64,000 bases of DNA from Marinobacter alexandrii (lineage in GTDB: Bacteria > Bacteroidota > Bacteroidia > Cytophagales > Cyclobacteriaceae). Both the position numbers and the translations under genes were made by a program. The notes under the pieces are model-generated. The model ran no database searches, had not been told where the DNA came from, and saw only the letters and a list, made by a program, of their open reading frames with translations. The stretch lies in contig JBDWTN010000007.1 of assembly GCA_039984955.1 (NCBI GenBank), positions 2,240,501 through 2,304,500 of the forward strand, in the 5' to 3' direction. Shown in pieces: positions 60,314-64,000 of the stretch (positions are counted from its first letter, which is position 1; every line of letters begins with the position of its first letter).

Positions 60314-62929
60314 ATGGACTTAGAAAAATCAATTCAAAAATGGCTAAAAACCTTTAGAAAGCAACGAGCTTTTGACGAGGGAAATATTCAAGAAATGGAG
60401 GTTCACCTACGTGATCATATCGAAGATCTGATTGCTGAAGGGTTTGGCGAAAGTGAAGCTTTTGAAAAGGCTATTGGAGAATTCGGAGAAGTCCCTGTAG
60501 TAGCTAGAGAGGAGTATTCAAACATTAAACGAAAGACTTCCTTGAAAAGCATATTGTTTACAACGATGCTTAACAACTACTTCAAAACTACACTTCGGAG
60601 TATGATGAAGAATCCACTCAGCTCTTTCATCAACGTCTTTGGTCTTGCTGTTGCGATTGGTGTCTGCACTGTAGTCTACGCATTTATCGATTTCGATTAC
60701 AGTATCGATCGACATCATACAAACGAAAATGAGATTTATCTGGCTACATTTTTCATTGATAGAGATGGCAAGGAAGATCATTACGGGTTAAGCCCCGCTC
60801 CTTTGGGAAGTATGCTGGAGCAGGACTTTTCTACCATTAAAAGTGTATGTAGAATTAAGCGCGGCGAAGCGATTGTAAAATATGATGACAAAGTTTTTAA
60901 TGAAAGCATACGTTTAGTAGACCCAAGCTTTTTAGAGTTTTTCACTTTCCCATTAAAATGGGGGGAATCCGCATCTTTAAAGGATGTAAACAGCGTGATT
61001 TTAAGCGAATTCATGTCTAAAAAATATTTCGGGGACACGAATCCGATAGGACAGCAACTTTTGATAAAATTCACAGAAACAAAGAGCAAAACCTTCACAG
61101 TCTCGGGTGTAGCGGAAAAATTTCCTAGAACACGTGCGGTTACTTTTGACTTTCTTATCAACCTTGAAAACTACGATTACTTCAATAGCTCCTTCGATTT
61201 TTCTGATTGGAGTGAATTTGTAGCAGCCACACTCATTTTTGTGCCAAACCCAGAGGATATTAAAGAGATTTCTTCTGGCATGCAGAAGTATATAACTCTC
61301 CAAAATGAGAAAGAAAGAGATTGGGCTATAAGCTCTTCAGAATTGATAAAACTTAAAGATTTACACTTTAGATCCAGAGATATTCAAAAAGATATTTCAC
61401 ATGATAATTTTTACGAAGCTCGGGTGATTCTACCGATCATCGGGATATTCCTGATTGTTTTAGCCTGTTTTAACTATATAAATATTGCGGTAGTTTCTGC
61501 AGCTAAAAGATTAAAAGAGATTGGAATAAGAAAGGTTATAGGAGCTAATCGCTCCAAAGTTATTAGCCAATTTCTGACAGAAAATATAATACTTACACTT
61601 TTTGCCTTAATCATTGGAGTGTTGTTGGCATTTACTGTAATGCTCCCCTGGTTTAATGGTATTTCCAGCATAGGGTTATCCCTTTCGATATCCGATTACA
61701 AACTTTGGTTTTTCCTAACAGGTCTTCTTGTTTTTACAGGAGTTGTATCAGGAATTTACCCAGCATTCTATATTTCAAAGTTTCCTGTTGTTTCCATCTT
61801 TAAGGGGTCTGTAAGATTCGGAAAGAAGAATTTGTTGACTAAGGTGTTTTTGGCTTTTCAAATTATACTGTCTTGTGTCGGCATTACCGTTGCAGTTATG
61901 TTCACCCAAAATAGCAGTTATCAAAATCAGCGTGGCTGGGGATATGATCAGCGAGGAGCTATGTATCTATTTGTTTCCAATGAATCCGGATTTAGACAAT
62001 TACAAGCTATACTTTCCCAAGATCCGGATATTACTCATCTATCAGGATCAAGCCATCACTTAGGAAATTCACGTGGATTACAAGTCGTATGGGATGAAAA
62101 TCGGGAATATGAAGTATCAGAACTAGCAGTAGACGCGAATTACTTTGAGACAATGGGGCTTTCCATAATAGAAGGAAGTGGTTTCGATGCTGGTACAAAT
62201 ACTGATCAACGTTCAATTATTATTAATGAACTTCTTGTTGAAAACCTCGAAATCGATACACCAATTGGTTACCAATTAAAGATTGATAGTGTCAATTACA
62301 CAATAGTTGGTGTAGTCAAAAACTTTCATTTTAATAATTTCTATTATGAAAATGAACCATCAATTTTCACAAAAGCAAAAGGAGAAAATTATCGATTTCT
62401 GACTGTCCGATCTCTAGCAGGAAAAGAAGAAAAAGTCTATCAAAATATGCGCAAGCAATGGGCTGAACTCTTTCCAGAAACTCCCTTTAGGGGTGGCTAT
62501 CAAGAAGATATCTGGGGAACCTTTTATGAGGAATTAGATATCCAAAGGGTATTCACAAGAAACATTGCATACATTTTCATCATTCTTACAGGACTTGGCT
62601 TATATGGTTTGGTGTCTCTAAATGTGGCTGGGAGAATCAGAGAATTCAGTGTTAGAAAAACCTTAGGTGCAGGGGCGAAGCACATAGCATACGGCATCAT
62701 TAAGCAGTATATTTTGCTTGCTACCGTTGCATTACTTTTTGGAGCTCCTATTTCTTATGTTTTGGCAAAAGCCAACCTCGACATGATGTATCCAGACCCA
62801 AGACCATTTGGGGTTGACAGTGTATTCATAGCAGTCACAATTCTATGTTCAGTACTCATAAGTGTCATGTTAATGCAAGTAAGAAGGGTTACTAAATCGA
62901 ACCCTGTGGAAGGGCTAAAAACAGAATAA
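60314..62929 (+). CDS. FtsX/MacB-like ABC transporter permease with prefix domain 1
   Basis: 871 residues, paralogue of 57639-60302: same prefix (LRDHIEDLIAEGFGESEAFEKAIGEFGEVPVVAREE) and the IGIRKVIGANRSKVI and FSVRKTLGAGAKHIA half markers. Two adjacent copies could form a heterodimeric transporter. No ATPase gene in view. Confidence 0.9.
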   Translation: MDLEKSIQKWLKTFRKQRAFDEGNIQEMEVHLRDHIEDLIAEGFGESEAFEKAIGEFGEVPVVAREEYSNIKRKTSLKSILFTTMLNNYFKTTLRSMMKNPLSSFINVFGLAVAIGVCTVVYAFIDFDYSIDRHHTNENEIYLATFFIDRDGKEDHYGLSPAPLGSMLEQDFSTIKSVCRIKRGEAIVKYDDKVFNESIRLVDPSFLEFFTFPLKWGESASLKDVNSVILSEFMSKKYFGDTNPIGQQLLIKFTETKSKTFTVSGVAEKFPRTRAVTFDFLINLENYDYFNSSFDFSDWSEFVAATLIFVPNPEDIKEISSGMQKYITLQNEKERDWAISSSELIKLKDLHFRSRDIQKDISHDNFYEARVILPIIGIFLIVLACFNYINIAVVSAAKRLKEIGIRKVIGANRSKVISQFLTENIILTLFALIIGVLLAFTVMLPWFNGISSIGLSLSISDYKLWFFLTGLLVFTGVVSGIYPAFYISKFPVVSIFKGSVRFGKKNLLTKVFLAFQIILSCVGITVAVMFTQNSSYQNQRGWGYDQRGAMYLFVSNESGFRQLQAILSQDPDITHLSGSSHHLGNSRGLQVVWDENREYEVSELAVDANYFETMGLSIIEGSGFDAGTNTDQRSIIINELLVENLEIDTPIGYQLKIDSVNYTIVGVVKNFHFNNFYYENEPSIFTKAKGENYRFLTVRSLAGKEEKVYQNMRKQWAELFPETPFRGGYQEDIWGTFYEELDIQRVFTRNIAYIFIILTGLGLYGLVSLNVAGRIREFSVRKTLGAGAKHIAYGIIKQYILLATVALLFGAPISYVLAKANLDMMYPDPRPFGVDSVFIAVTILCSVLISVMLMQVRRVTKSNPVEGLKTE

Positions 62930-62935
62930 ATACAA

Positions 62936-63460
62936 ATGGAATTTAAATTGAATACCAAGCTTCATCGCTATGGTTTTGTGCTCTTCACGTTATATGCTTG
63001 GGTACTTATAGCCTGGGATTATTTTCACGATGGAGTTTCCACTCATTACCTATTACATGATGAAAACATGCCGGGGATTTCCAATTGGTGGGGCGCACTG
63101 ATTATCCCAGTTCTGTCATACATGACACTTTCTCGAATACAAAAAAGGCAAAATGAATATCCCTCTGAATCTAATAGGAAGATCTTTATTAGATTCATTT
63201 TGTCACTTGTTTTTGCTTCCGCACTTTCAATTTCCTTCTTTTATAGCCCAGAGTTGATTGATTATGGCATGATTGCCATATTTGTTATATCATTTGGAAT
63301 TCCTCTATATAAAAGTGAGTACTTACTTGGGTTTGTCATCGGTGCGATGTTCGCCTTCGGAGCTTTCATTCCGACTTTGGCTGGCTTGATTTTAATAGGC
63401 ATTTATTTCCTGTTCTATACTATTGGGAAAAAGAGTTTAACGCTAATATTTAAAAAGTAA
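62936..63460 (+). CDS. Membrane protein, about five helices
   Basis: 174 residues; hydrophobic segments at about 14-30, 45-62, 78-97, 104-121 and 135-168. Begins seven bases after the permease, so likely the last gene of that operon. No motif gives a function. Confidence 0.65.
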   Translation: MEFKLNTKLHRYGFVLFTLYAWVLIAWDYFHDGVSTHYLLHDENMPGISNWWGALIIPVLSYMTLSRIQKRQNEYPSESNRKIFIRFILSLVFASALSISFFYSPELIDYGMIAIFVISFGIPLYKSEYLLGFVIGAMFAFGAFIPTLAGLILIGIYFLFYTIGKKSLTLIFKK

Positions 63461-63530
63461 TCATAGTGTAACTGTAATCTGATATTTAGAAAATTTATAA
63501 AATAAAATTGAGTAAAATTTAAAAAGTGAT

Positions 63531-63950
63531 ATGTTGGAGAACCCCAAATTGAACATCAAAATTAAGCTTTCGGCTTTATGGACATCAGTAGTATTCTGCT
63601 ATTTATATGGCGATTATTTTGAATTATACGTGCCAGAAAAAGTTGATAGTCTTATAACGGGAGTCAACGTATTGGACAGTCCAACCAAGTTACTAATTGC
63701 CTCAATAATCTTAGCAATTCCCTCTCTAATGATTGCTTTATCAATTCTACTGAACCCAAAAGTGAATAGATTTCTAAATGTATTTTTTGGAATTGTATTT
63801 ACATTGATGATGGTATTCATAGGTACCAATTCCCTAACTCCTTGGTATAGTTTTTATGTATTCTTCGCATTTCTTGAAAGCGTGATAACCTTTTCAATAG
63901 TGTTTCTAGCCTGGAACTGGCCTAAGCAAGTAATAAATTCAGACGGATAG
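63531..63950 (+). CDS. DUF6326-like four-helix membrane protein
   Basis: 139 residues with the KIKLSALWTSVVFCYLYGDYF start seen in DUF6326 proteins and four hydrophobic segments (13-30, 53-72, 83-101, 105-130). Starts 71 bp after the previous gene. Function unknown. Confidence 0.65.
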   Translation: MLENPKLNIKIKLSALWTSVVFCYLYGDYFELYVPEKVDSLITGVNVLDSPTKLLIASIILAIPSLMIALSILLNPKVNRFLNVFFGIVFTLMMVFIGTNSLTPWYSFYVFFAFLESVITFSIVFLAWNWPKQVINSDG

Positions 63951-63952
63951 AT

Positions 63953-64000
63953 ATGACATCAAGAAATAAAAATGCTAGACTAGCAGGAATACTATACTTA
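63953..64000 (+). CDS. Start of a DUF4386-like membrane protein gene (partial)
   Basis: ATG three bases after the previous stop; the 16 visible residues MTSRNKNARLAGILYL match the usual DUF4386 start (ARLAG-type first helix). Runs off the window. Confidence 0.5.
   Translation, partial: MTSRNKNARLAGILYL

Overview
The window looks like chromosomal DNA of a Bacteroidota bacterium, probably of the Cytophagales type. It is AT-rich and shows little Shine-Dalgarno signal. It encodes PadR regulators paired with large FtsX-like permeases that carry permease-prefix domains, carboxypeptidase-regulatory-like domains, TonB C-terminal domains and type IX secretion sorting tails. No rRNA, tRNA or CRISPR array was seen.

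Layout. (1) 1-1691: the end of an outer-membrane beta-barrel gene, a small membrane protein with an acidic tail, and the first half of comM. (2) 1692-43127: a Tn7-like transposon of 41,436 bp inserted in comM. Both ends are visible (TGCAAATAACCAAAG on the left, the complement of TGTTAAAAACCAAAG on the right), with a 5-bp target duplication GGCGG. Removing the element and one duplicate joins the two halves of comM in frame into a 512-residue protein. (3) 43133-64000: the second half of comM, a DUF1287 protein, a Crp/Fnr regulator, small membrane proteins, and three PadR/FtsX-permease loci with three tandem carboxypeptidase-regulatory-like outer-membrane proteins.

Inside the transposon, tnsA-tnsB-tnsC-tniQ form a tightly overlapping operon at the left end. 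A convergent gene that resembles tnsE follows. Next come small genes, including an orphan controller-type HTH protein with C-box-like palindromes, and a secreted DNA/RNA endonuclease.

The most unusual part is 11505-36049. About 40 mostly small genes, nearly all on the minus strand, are joined head to tail by at least 41 copies of a short repeat, minus-strand consensus GTCTCACAAAACGAATG. The repeat sits between the stop codon of one gene and the start of the next. It often supplies the ATG itself, and its first base often overlaps the upstream stop. Several cassettes occur twice at distant places, with homology ending inside the repeats. Three cassettes hold a plus-strand gene although their flanking repeats are not inverted. 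A serine recombinase gene sits at the upstream end of the array (36077-36643) next to res-like palindromes. This has the logic of an integron (recombinase plus promoter-poor cassettes with repeats) but no tyrosine integrase and no long attC sites. I regard it as a candidate new cassette-array system carried by a Tn7-like element.

On the other side of the recombinase, a two-gene CBASS defence operon (CD-NTase plus patatin phospholipase) reads right. A T9SS-exported protein, a decayed cadherin-repeat gene, a ferritin-like gene and a lipoprotein gene follow. These are separated by three copies of a second, longer hairpin repeat that shares sequence with both the array repeat and the transposon ends.
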